From positions 1 to 64,000 of the forward strand of contig QHUT01000067.1 of NCBI GenBank assembly GCA_003222055.1: a DNA stretch of 64,000 bases, written 5' to 3'. Position numbers and translations under genes: made by a program. The notes beneath the pieces were generated by a model that was not told the DNA's origin, did not search any database, and was given only the letters and a program-made list of their open reading frames with translations. This stretch comes from Gemmatimonadota bacterium. GTDB lineage: Bacteria > Gemmatimonadota > Gemmatimonadetes > Gemmatimonadales > GWC2-71-9. Below, in pieces: positions 7,214-15,010 of this stretch. Position 1 is the stretch's first letter. The number at the start of each line of letters is the position of its first letter.

Positions 7214-8404
7214 TCATGCACCGTCGACTGTACGGGGCAGTCGCACGCCCGCCACGAATCGCGAAGAGCGCCGCGGGGAGCCGTGGGGCAACGCTGCCGC
7301 CGGCGGGGCGTCGAGTTCGAACCGCTCGCCTTCGCACACGACGCGCGCGATGCGCTCGGCGGCACGGCCGTCCCACCGCTCGATCACCGGTCGCGCCGGC
7401 GAGCGGCGCGCGAGCGCCCGCTCGGCGGCCGCGAGGACGGCGTCGCGCTTCGGGAGGACCAGACGGTTCGTGCCGTGGGTGCAGGTGATGGGACGTTCGG
7501 TGCTGGATCGTACGGTGAGACACGGCACGCCCAGGAACGACGTCTCGTCCTGAAGCCCGCCCGAATCGGTCACGACGAGCGCCGCGCCCGCCACCAGACC
7601 GAGCATCTCGAGGTAGCCGAGCGGCTCGAGCAACCGCATGCGGCCACCGTCCGGCAGCCGCAGGCCGTGCGTGCGGATACGCTGCCGGGTGCGGGGGTGA
7701 ACGGGAAATACCACGGCGAGCGTGCGACCCAGGCGCTCGATCGCGTCGAGCAGCTCGCGCAGCACCGCCCGGTCGTCGACGTTGCCCGGTTGGTGCAGCG
7801 TCACCACGGCATACGGGGCGCCCTGCACGCCGTAGCGCGTGGCCGCGTCGAGGGCGAGCGCCTGCGGCAGCGCCCAGCTGAGCGTGTCGATCATGACGTT
7901 GCCGACGAAATGCATGCGTTCGGCCGGGACGCCCTCCGCAGCCAGGTGCTCGGCGGCGTCGCGCGACGGCAGGAACAGCAGCTCCGACAGTCGATCCGTG
8001 AGGACGTCGTTGATCTCCTCCGCGCTCGTCCAGTCGCCGCTGCGCAACCCGGCCTCCACGTGCCCGACGCGTACCTGCAGCTTCGCGGCTACGAGCGCCG
8101 CCGCGAGCGTCGAGTTCGTGCTGCCGTACAGCAGCACCAGGTCGGGCGTGAGCTCGACGACGATCGATTCGAGGCGCTGCATCACCGCGGCGGTCTGCTG
8201 CGCGTGCGACCCGGACCCGACGCCCAGGTGAAAGTCGGGTGTGGGAATCCACAGCTGCTCGAAAAAGGCGGTCGACATCCCGTGGTCGTAGTGCTGCCCG
8301 GTATGCACGATCACGTGTTCGACGCCCCGCTTCACCAGCTCGCGATCGACGGGCGCCAGCTTCATGAAGTTCGGCCGGGCGCCGACGACGGAGAGGACGC
8401 GCAT
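7214..8404 (-). CDS. wecB: UDP-N-acetylglucosamine 2-epimerase-like protein (variant active site)
   Basis: A 396-residue GT-B-fold protein of the non-hydrolysing UDP-GlcNAc 2-epimerase family, which makes UDP-ManNAc for surface glycans. Typical motifs: VVGARPNFMK at the N-terminus, HTGQHYD (34-40), HVEAGLR (Glu117), VGNVMIDTL, PVHPRTRQRI and DSGGLQDETSFLGVPCLTVR. Several usually conserved positions differ: GSTNST carries Ser95 where the family has a catalytic Asp, AEEIND has Asp133 for the usual Arg, and LHQPGNVD has Gln for Arg. The gene follows the Wza-like gene by 7 bp in the glmS operon. The fold is certain, and the exact reaction may be altered. Confidence 0.85.
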   Translation of the reverse strand: MRVLSVVGARPNFMKLAPVDRELVKRGVEHVIVHTGQHYDHGMSTAFFEQLWIPTPDFHLGVGSGSHAQQTAAVMQRLESIVVELTPDLVLLYGSTNSTLAAALVAAKLQVRVGHVEAGLRSGDWTSAEEINDVLTDRLSELLFLPSRDAAEHLAAEGVPAERMHFVGNVMIDTLSWALPQALALDAATRYGVQGAPYAVVTLHQPGNVDDRAVLRELLDAIERLGRTLAVVFPVHPRTRQRIRTHGLRLPDGGRMRLLEPLGYLEMLGLVAGAALVVTDSGGLQDETSFLGVPCLTVRSSTERPITCTHGTNRLVLPKRDAVLAAAERALARRSPARPVIERWDGRAAERIARVVCEGERFELDAPPAAALPHGSPRRSSRFVAGVRLPRTVDGA

Positions 8405-8411
8405 CGGGTCC

Positions 8412-9044
8412 TCAGTGAACGTGTGTGGCGATCAAGATCGCGGCGGGAATTCCCGCGAGGATCCCGATGATGCGCCACTTGGATTCGGGGTCTGAGCGCC
8501 GCGGCACGATGATCTGGTCGCCGGAGCGCAATCCCATTCCGTCCACCGTCGCGCCGCGCGCGATCGCCTCCTGCAACTGGCCACTGGCCACCCCCTCCCG
8601 GCCGAGGCGGTCGATGCGCGTGCCGGTGAATTTCGCGTCCTTCGTGGGTCCCCCGGCCGCCATCAAGGCATCCGATACGGGCCCATCCGCCTGGACCGAG
8701 TAGAACCCGGGGTGCTCCACTTCACCCAGCACCGACAGCCGCACCAGTACCTTGGCGTGGACCACCGGATCTTTCATGTAGCGTTTGAGCTGCTGCGTGA
8801 GGTAGGTCTCGACCTGGGCGCGCCGCACACCGGCGAGCGGGATGGGACCGATCACCGGCAGCATCAGGGCCGGTCCCGAGCCGACCGTGAACGCCTTCGT
8901 GAACTGCGTGTCCCCCTCCACCTCGAGGAGGATCTGGTCGTTGAGCTGAAAGTCGCTGGTCGCGGCCCCCGTCGCCGTCTGGGCGACGGCGGGACCCGCC
9001 AGCAACATGAGCGCCGCGAGGCGCCCGAGCGTCTTGATTGTCAT
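8412..9044 (-). CDS. Polysaccharide export protein, short Wza-like (Poly_export/SLBB)
   Basis: A 210-residue exported protein with a signal peptide (MTIKTLGRLAALMLLAGPAVAQ). The Poly_export domain starts with FQLNDQILLEVEGD (about 33-46). An SLBB-type domain follows (SVLGEVEHPGFYSV, then VSDALMAAGGPTKDA and RSGDQIIVPRRS). The C-terminus has one hydrophobic helix (WRIIGILAGIPAAILIATHV). It is shorter than enterobacterial Wza and has no lipobox, as is common in short exporter subunits. It presumably forms the outer-membrane or periplasmic channel paired with the Wzc-like kinase. It lies between glmS and the WecB-like gene, 4-7 bp apart. Confidence 0.85.
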   Translation of the reverse strand: MTIKTLGRLAALMLLAGPAVAQTATGAATSDFQLNDQILLEVEGDTQFTKAFTVGSGPALMLPVIGPIPLAGVRRAQVETYLTQQLKRYMKDPVVHAKVLVRLSVLGEVEHPGFYSVQADGPVSDALMAAGGPTKDAKFTGTRIDRLGREGVASGQLQEAIARGATVDGMGLRSGDQIIVPRRSDPESKWRIIGILAGIPAAILIATHVH

Positions 9045-9048
9045 GGTA

Positions 9049-10875
9049 TCACTCGACTGTTACGCTTTTCGCCAGGTTGCGCGGCCGATCCACGTCGCAG
9101 CCGCGCAGCACGGCGATATGGTATGCCAGTAGCTGCAATGGAATCACCGTCAGCACCGGCGCCAACAACGGTGAGCTCGCCGGCACCGCGATCTGATGGT
9201 CCACGAGCCGCCCGAGATCGCCGTTCCCCTCGCTCGTGATCGCGATGATCCTCCCGCCCCGTGCCTTCACTTCCTGCATGTTGGACACCACCTTGGCGTA
9301 GACCGAATCCTTCGGCGCGAGGCAGACGACCGGCATGTTCTCGTCGATCAGGGCGATGGGTCCGTGCTTCATCTCGGCCGCGGGGTAGCCCTCGGCGTGG
9401 ATGTAGGAAATCTCCTTCAGCTTGAGGGCGCCTTCGAGCGCCACGGGAAAGTTGACGCCCCGGCCCAGATACAGCGCGTTGCGAGCCTCGGCATAGCGCT
9501 GCGCGAGCGCGCGGATCTGGGACTCCACCTGGAGGGTCCGCGCCACGAGGTCCGGCAGGCGCAGCAGCTCCGTGACCATGGCACGTCCCTCGTCCACGGA
9601 CACGCCGCGCTGCCGTCCCAGCCACAGACCCAGGAGCAGCAGGGCCACGACCTGGGCGGTAAATGCCTTGGTGGATGCGACGCCGATCTCCGGGCCGGCG
9701 TGGAGGTAAATCCCTCCGTCCGCCTCCCGCGCGATCGTCGACCCGACCACGTTGACCAGACCGATCACGGTCGAGCCCACCGTCTTGGCGGCGCGCAGCG
9801 CCTCCAAGGTGTCGGCCGTCTCGCCCGACTGCGAAATCGCGATGGTCAGCGTTCCCGGAATCCGGAGCTCACGCCGATAGCGGTACTCCGACGCGTACTC
9901 GACCGACACCGGGATCTCGACGAGCTCTTCCAGGACGTGACGGCCCACCAATCCGGCGTGCCACGACGTGCCGCAGGCCACGATCACGATACGCCGGATC
10001 CGGCTGCATTGCGCCGGCGTCAAGTTCAGGCCGTTGAGCCGGGCCGTCCCTTCATCGGCGAGCAGCCGCCCCCGCAGGGTGCTGCGCACCGTCTCCGCCT
10101 GCTCGCAGATCTCCTTCAGCATGAAGTGCGGGTAGCCGCCGAGGGCGATGGCGTCGAGATCCCATTCGATGTCGTCCACCGCCCGGTCCTGCTCCTGGGC
10201 ATGACTGTCGAGCACGCGATAACCGGCCCGCGTCACCACCGCGACGTCGCCGTCGTTGAGATAGACCACCGATCGTGTATGGGCGAGCACGGCGCTCGCG
10301 TCGGAGGCCACGAGAAATTCCCCGTCCCCCACGCCGAGCAGCACCGGTGAGCCGCGCCGGGCGACGACGATCTTCCCGGGGTCCGTCTCCGACACCACGG
10401 CGATCCCGTACGTCCCCTCGACATGGCCGAGAGCGGCCGTGACACGCTCCTCGAGCGTCTCGCCCGTAGAGTCTTCGATCAGGTGCGCCAACGTTTCGGT
10501 GTCGGTCTCCGTCGTGAAGCGGTGACCGGCCCGCTCGAGCCGCGTGCGCAGGACGTCCGCGTTCTCGATGATCCCGTTGTGAACCAGGGCCAGCGTGCCG
10601 TCACAGTCGGTGTGCGGATGCGCGTTGCGCTCCGTCGGCGCCCCATGCGTGGCCCAGCGCGTGTGGCCGATGCCGCAACTGCCGTGCACCGGTGCCTCCA
10701 CCAGAAGGCCCCGCAGGAGCGCGATGCGTCCCGCCAGCTTGCGGGTTTCGACGCCGCCGCCGTTCAGCACCGCGACCCCGGCGGAGTCGTAGCCGCGATA
10801 CTCGAGCCGGCCCAAGCCCTCCACCAGAACCGGCGCCGCTTCTCGCGGCCCGACGTACCCAACGATTCCGCACAT
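9049..10875 (-). CDS. glmS: Glutamine-fructose-6-phosphate aminotransferase (isomerising)
   Basis: A 608-residue enzyme of the expected full length. It starts MCGIVGYVG, where Cys2 is the nucleophile of the class-II glutamine amidotransferase domain (RWATHGAPTERNAHPH, HNGIIENA, SDASAVL). Two SIS sugar-isomerase domains follow (CGTSWHAG, SQSGETADTLEAL and ASTKAFTAQV; then LGRGVNFPVALEGALKLKEISYIHAEGYPAAEMKHGPIALI). It ends DRPRNLAKSVTVE. It makes glucosamine-6-phosphate, the first step to UDP-GlcNAc, here supplying the exopolysaccharide pathway. It is the first gene of a minus-strand operon with the exporter and the WecB-like epimerase. No glmS ribozyme was recognised upstream. Confidence 0.98.
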   Translation of the reverse strand: MCGIVGYVGPREAAPVLVEGLGRLEYRGYDSAGVAVLNGGGVETRKLAGRIALLRGLLVEAPVHGSCGIGHTRWATHGAPTERNAHPHTDCDGTLALVHNGIIENADVLRTRLERAGHRFTTETDTETLAHLIEDSTGETLEERVTAALGHVEGTYGIAVVSETDPGKIVVARRGSPVLLGVGDGEFLVASDASAVLAHTRSVVYLNDGDVAVVTRAGYRVLDSHAQEQDRAVDDIEWDLDAIALGGYPHFMLKEICEQAETVRSTLRGRLLADEGTARLNGLNLTPAQCSRIRRIVIVACGTSWHAGLVGRHVLEELVEIPVSVEYASEYRYRRELRIPGTLTIAISQSGETADTLEALRAAKTVGSTVIGLVNVVGSTIAREADGGIYLHAGPEIGVASTKAFTAQVVALLLLGLWLGRQRGVSVDEGRAMVTELLRLPDLVARTLQVESQIRALAQRYAEARNALYLGRGVNFPVALEGALKLKEISYIHAEGYPAAEMKHGPIALIDENMPVVCLAPKDSVYAKVVSNMQEVKARGGRIIAITSEGNGDLGRLVDHQIAVPASSPLLAPVLTVIPLQLLAYHIAVLRGCDVDRPRNLAKSVTVE

Positions 10876-11356
10876 CGCTCACCCGTCCTCTGGCTTGAGT
10901 TCGAGCAGTGGCTTCCCGGTGATCGCAAGACCGAACCGCGCGAGCTGGGCGAGCCTGTTCTCGGCGGCACAGCGGCCGCCGGTCCGGCGAATGACGCCGG
11001 ACCGCGCGCGCCGCCGCCGCGCTTGCCGGCCGGCGCGGACGCTAGTAGTCCTCAACTGCACGCGGGTTCGATTCACGATCCATCGCTCCTCTTCAATTTT
11101 GAGGCCCGGCCGCGTTCCGGGCTCGGCCGACGCTGCTACCGAACACCCGGACAATGGTTTAGCGACGCTGCACCTGGCTCGCGTGCGCCCCAATTCTACG
11201 TCGCTTACGTTGCGCTGGCGCGGCAACCCCGCCGCGTCACGGCGGCGACCGGCCGGGCGCCTGAGGCGCCGCACGACTCACAGACCGCGGCCCCGCGTTT
11301 GCAGTTGGCAAGCGCGGATCGGGTCATCCCGACTCGCGATCCGCAGGGAGCGACGT
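10876..11356. other. Divergent intergenic region with a strong hairpin
   Basis: This 480-bp stretch separates divergently transcribed glmS and the response-regulator gene, so it should hold both promoters, but I could not place one with confidence. It contains a perfect 10-bp stem (CGGTCCGGCG, loop AATGA, CGCCGGACCG; 10980-11004). Open frames extend across it on both strands, but their composition looks like GC-rich background. Confidence 0.5.
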
Positions 11357-12316
11357 ATGAGCGAGCGAATGCCACAAGGCGGGTTGCCGCTGGTCCTACT
11401 GGGCGGCGACGGCCAGGAAGCCACGCGTTGGCTGAAGAGCCTGCTGGAGGGCGGCGGTTATGCCGTGCTCCAGGAGCGCTCGGCGCAGCACGTGCTCGAA
11501 CGCGCACGCAGTACGGAGCCGGACCTCATCATCGTCGATGCCGAGCTCCCCGACATGCCGGGGACCGACCTGTGTCGTACGCTCCGGACGGACCCGCGCG
11601 TTTCGAGCAGCACACCGATCCTACTCGCCGTGCGTGAACCCGCCAGCCGCGCCCAGCGCCTCGCCGCGCTGCGCGCCGGCGCGTGGGATTGCATCACGCC
11701 ACCGCACGACGCCGACGAGATTCTCCTCAAGCTCGGCTCCTACGTGCGCGCCAAGCTCGATGCGGATCGCGCGCGGGCCGAGGGGCTGCTCGACTCCGTG
11801 ACCGGATTGTACAACCGGCAGGGACTCGCCCGCCGCGCGCGCGAGCTCGGGTCGCAGGCGTTCCGCGAGCATGGGCCGCTGGCTTGTGTCGTGCTCGCGG
11901 TCGACCTCGAGCCGCCGGAGCTCGCCCCGGGTCAACAGGGGAGCGGCATCGTGGGACGGTGCGTGCAGGCGTTGAAGGCCTCGGCGCGGCTGTCGGACGT
12001 GATCGGGCGCCTCAGCCCGACGGAGTTCGCCGTCCTGGCGCCGGGAACCGACGCCGCAGGTGCACGCCGCCTCGCCGAGCGGCTGGCGGGTTCCGTGTCG
12101 CCGCCCACCAGCGGCGAGCCGGCGGCGGCGGGTGCGTCCGCGACGCCTTCGCCCCGGGTCCGCTGCGGCTACGAAGCCGTGGCCAACGTAGGGTACGCGC
12201 CGATCGAGCCGGTCGACCTGCTGGTCCGAGCCGCCGCCGCCGTCCGTACCGGCAAGACCGACTCCGGCAGTTGGCTGCGGCGCTTCGACGAAGGGATCGG
12301 TACCGCCGCTCCTTAG
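11357..12316 (+). CDS. Response regulator with degenerate GGDEF domain
   Basis: A 319-residue protein. The receiver (about 10-135) keeps the phospho-acceptor region (LIIVDAELPDMPG). The second half starts with LLDSVTGLYNRQGL, the usual entry of a GGDEF domain, but the signature loop reads RLSPTEFAVL instead of RL-GG(D/E)EF. Cyclic-di-GMP synthesis is therefore improbable, and it may serve as a receptor or scaffold. The ATG at 11357 follows GGGAGCGACGT; the frame is open far upstream, but that part looks non-coding. It ends convergently, overlapping the Wzc-like gene by 4 bp. Confidence 0.82.
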   Translation: MSERMPQGGLPLVLLGGDGQEATRWLKSLLEGGGYAVLQERSAQHVLERARSTEPDLIIVDAELPDMPGTDLCRTLRTDPRVSSSTPILLAVREPASRAQRLAALRAGAWDCITPPHDADEILLKLGSYVRAKLDADRARAEGLLDSVTGLYNRQGLARRARELGSQAFREHGPLACVVLAVDLEPPELAPGQQGSGIVGRCVQALKASARLSDVIGRLSPTEFAVLAPGTDAAGARRLAERLAGSVSPPTSGEPAAAGASATPSPRVRCGYEAVANVGYAPIEPVDLLVRAAAAVRTGKTDSGSWLRRFDEGIGTAAP

Positions 12317-14715
12317 ACGGGCACCCGCGGCGTCCCGCTGTTCTCGTCCATCGCTTCGTACCCCGGTAGATAATAGGAGTAGTACCGGTACGCTCCACCT
12401 GCGGGCACGTCGTTGAGCACCGCGCCGAGCATCCGCACGGGCAGGCGCTGCAGCACCTCCAGTTTGGCCGCCGCCACATCGCGGTGGCTGTAGCCGGTGC
12501 GCAGGACCAGAGTCAGGGTGCCGGTCAGGGTGCTGAGGATGAGCGGGTCCACGCCCGCGGCGAGCGGCGGGCTGTCGATCAAGATCACGTCGTAGCTCCC
12601 GCGCAGCCCGTTGACCAGCGACGTCATTGCCGGCGAGCCGAGCAGCTCGGGCGCGTTGTATGCGCGCGTCCCGCACCCGATCAGCGAGAGTGCCTGGAAC
12701 TGCGTCGCCTGCACGATCGCGTCCAGCTGGGCTTCGCCGCGCAGGAAGTCGCTCAAGCCGGGCCGGCGGCGCACGCTGAGCCGGCGGTGCAGCACGCCGC
12801 GCCGGATATCCGCATCGATCAGCAGAGTGCGGTGCCCGCCGTCGGCGAAGGTGTGTGCCAGATTCGCCGAGATAAACGACTTTCCGTCCCCGGCCCCGGG
12901 ACTCGTGATGGTGACCAGCAGCGGGGCCCGGCCGCCGTGGGCATAGACGAGGTTCAGGCACACGCCGCGCAGGGCTTCCACGACCTCGTTGACGTCGTCG
13001 GGGACGCGGGCGCCGCCTCCACGACCGCCCCGCGGCAGGTTGCGGAGATGGGGTACGGCACCGAGGATCGGGATCCCCAATCCGCGCGACACCTGGTCGG
13101 GATAGCGGAGCTTGGGGTCGATCCGATCGAGCACGACGGCCCCGCACAGCCCCAGCGCCAGGCTGGCGGCGAATCCCAGGAACACGACCCGCGGGGCCGT
13201 GTTCCGCACCGGATCCTGCGGCACGACCGCGTGATCGAGGATGCGCGCGTCGGGGACGGCGCTCTCCTCGGCCAGCCGGGCCTCGTCGTAGTTCTTTTGC
13301 AGGCTGGTGAAGAGATTCTCCGCCAGCGTCACCTGGCGCTGCAGCCGGGCCTCGTCGATGGCGCGCGGCGGTACCGCCTGGATGCTCCGCGTGTCCTCCG
13401 CAACACGGCGCCCCAGCTCCGCTTCCCGTCCCGAGAGTTCGGCGAGGAGCCGGCGCGCCAGGGTCGGGATCGTTTGCCGCTCAAGCGTGGCGACATCACT
13501 CAAGCGCCGCTGCACCAGGGGGTACTGGTCCGAATACTTGTAACGCAGGGCCCGGAGCTCCGCCTGCTTGGTCGTCAGCTCGGCGAGCGCCTGCTTGAGG
13601 TCGGCGTTCTGCTGCACCGACCCGACGATCGCGAGCGCCTCGGGGGACACGCCCGAATCCCCCGCCTGCGCGAGCACCCGCTCCAGCGCCTCGCGATCGC
13701 GACGCGCCTGCTCGCGATCTACCTGCATGGTGAAGAAGTTCTTGAAGGCCGGGTCGTCCCCTGGTCCCGCCTTCGGGACCTGACTGGGCCGCGTGATCAC
13801 GCTGACCTGAAACCGCTCGAGCGCTTTTTCGGCATCCTGCAGGTTCTGGTGCGCCGCGGCCAGCTGCTGGTCCAGAATCTTGGTCAACTCGGTGAGTTTC
13901 TGGCGTCGCAGCTCCGCGGCGACCTGCACGAACCGCTCGGCGATCGCGTTGATCGTGGAGGTGATGCGCACGGCGTCTGCGCCCTTCAAATGCATCCGCA
14001 GGAAGGTGCCCGCGGGATCATTGTTGACCTCGAGCCCCTCACTGAGCGCCCGCGCCGAGTCGCGCACGGTCGCCACGGAGAACTCGATAGTGCGTCCGGC
14101 CGGGATCGTGCCGGCGGGCGGTGCCCACGTGAAACCCAAACGGGCGCCGATGGAATCGCCTACCGCCCCGTGTTCCACCTCGACGCCCTTGTCCGTCGAC
14201 AGCGTAAACGCCTTGCCGCTCCCATCCACCGCGAGACGATACGCGCCCGGTCGATACTGCTCCGCCACGCGGAACGTCTCCAACAGGGGGGCATCCTCGC
14301 GCGCCTTGGTCGTCAGGAACAGGCGCTGGTCGCGCACCACCTGGTCGAGCACGCGATACGACTTGAGGAGATCGAGCCATGCCTCGGGCTCGAGCGCCTG
14401 CCCGGAGCGAATCGGGCCGCGCTCCTGCCCGCCGCGTTGATCGGGCTGGTCGATCCACAGCGTCGCCTGCACCATGTATTGGGGCTTGATGAAGCGGGTG
14501 GCCGCCACGCCGCCCACCGTGCCCACGATGGTCACCACCGCAATCAGCCACTTGAAACGCAGGACGGCGCTCAACACCCGGCGCCAGTCGACGCCGGTCT
14601 CCGGCGCAGCGAATCCCTGGCCGAATCCCATGTCGGCGCCCGTGGGCAGGGGGGCCGCAGGGGCCACGGCGGGCACCGTCGAGCCGGCGTGCAGCGGTAG
14701 CGGACTGGTGCTCAT
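12313..14715 (-). CDS. Wzc-like polysaccharide co-polymerase / tyrosine autokinase
   Basis: An 800-residue fusion of a Wzz-type co-polymerase and a BY-kinase. The first transmembrane helix (about 63-85, FKWLIAVVTIVGTVGGVAATRF) opens the chain-length domain. A long coiled-coil region and a second helix near VVFLGFAASLALGLCGAVVL follow. The kinase has Walker A GAGDGKS (607-613), Walker A' LLIDADIRRG (about 629-638) and Walker B VILIDSPP (about 708-715). A C-terminal tyrosine cluster (YRYYSYYLPGY, about 774-784) is the likely autophosphorylation site. It regulates chain length and export of the polysaccharide. The ATG at 14715 gives the standard architecture; the frame stays open further upstream. 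Confidence 0.93.
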   Translation of the reverse strand: MSTSPLPLHAGSTVPAVAPAAPLPTGADMGFGQGFAAPETGVDWRRVLSAVLRFKWLIAVVTIVGTVGGVAATRFIKPQYMVQATLWIDQPDQRGGQERGPIRSGQALEPEAWLDLLKSYRVLDQVVRDQRLFLTTKAREDAPLLETFRVAEQYRPGAYRLAVDGSGKAFTLSTDKGVEVEHGAVGDSIGARLGFTWAPPAGTIPAGRTIEFSVATVRDSARALSEGLEVNNDPAGTFLRMHLKGADAVRITSTINAIAERFVQVAAELRRQKLTELTKILDQQLAAAHQNLQDAEKALERFQVSVITRPSQVPKAGPGDDPAFKNFFTMQVDREQARRDREALERVLAQAGDSGVSPEALAIVGSVQQNADLKQALAELTTKQAELRALRYKYSDQYPLVQRRLSDVATLERQTIPTLARRLLAELSGREAELGRRVAEDTRSIQAVPPRAIDEARLQRQVTLAENLFTSLQKNYDEARLAEESAVPDARILDHAVVPQDPVRNTAPRVVFLGFAASLALGLCGAVVLDRIDPKLRYPDQVSRGLGIPILGAVPHLRNLPRGGRGGGARVPDDVNEVVEALRGVCLNLVYAHGGRAPLLVTITSPGAGDGKSFISANLAHTFADGGHRTLLIDADIRRGVLHRRLSVRRRPGLSDFLRGEAQLDAIVQATQFQALSLIGCGTRAYNAPELLGSPAMTSLVNGLRGSYDVILIDSPPLAAGVDPLILSTLTGTLTLVLRTGYSHRDVAAAKLEVLQRLPVRMLGAVLNDVPAGGAYRYYSYYLPGYEAMDENSGTPRVPV

Positions 14716-14922
14716 CGGGAAGCGTACCTCCACTGTGTTGGCGGGGCCGCGCCGGGTGGCGCGGCGTCGCGTCTTCCCGTGGCAAGTCCGATACCGCGCG
14801 GCACGGAGCCCACACCGTCCACATGCCGCAAATCGGTGCACCGCTTCCCGTAGCCGGATGCACCTTGGTGCGGGCCGGGTCCCTGCCGCGACGGCGAGAC
14901 TAGCGGATTTTGCCGTCGTTAT

Positions 14923-14935
14923 GCGGAGAATCCGC
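14923..14935. promoter_or_regulatory. Small palindrome upstream of a sigma-54 promoter
   Basis: GCGGA-GAA-TCCGC, a perfect 13-bp dyad, ends 23 bp before the -24 element at 14959. It could be an activator site for the gene at 15011 or for the divergent kinase gene. Function is inferred from symmetry and position only. Confidence 0.3.
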
Positions 14936-14958
14936 GCCGCTGCGACCTCGCGACAGGT

Positions 14959-14973
14959 TGGCCCGAACCCTGC
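14959..14973 (+). promoter_or_regulatory. Probable sigma-54 promoter of the second activator gene
   Basis: TGGCCC (14959-14964), five bases, CTGC (14970-14973): eight of ten consensus positions, with the invariant GG and GC in phase. The predicted start is near 14985, 26 nt before the ATG at 15011. Confidence 0.6.
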
Positions 14974-15010
14974 GTAGGGGGGTGTCAACCGGAAATCGAG
15001 GACGACCGCG

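Noticed and set aside
11050..11085. tRNA T-loop-like GGTTCGATTC in the glmS upstream region
   Set aside because: No pairing T-stem, acceptor or anticodon arm could be built around it.
10879..11274. Minus-strand open frame of 131 codons upstream of glmS
   Set aside because: Arg-rich background composition, no ribosome site and no family resemblance; it occupies the promoter region.
14782..14796. Sigma-54-like motif CGGTAT-N5-TTGC before the Wzc-like gene
   Set aside because: Only seven matches and a longer distance (about 67 bp) to the start; too weak in such GC-rich DNA to list as a promoter.
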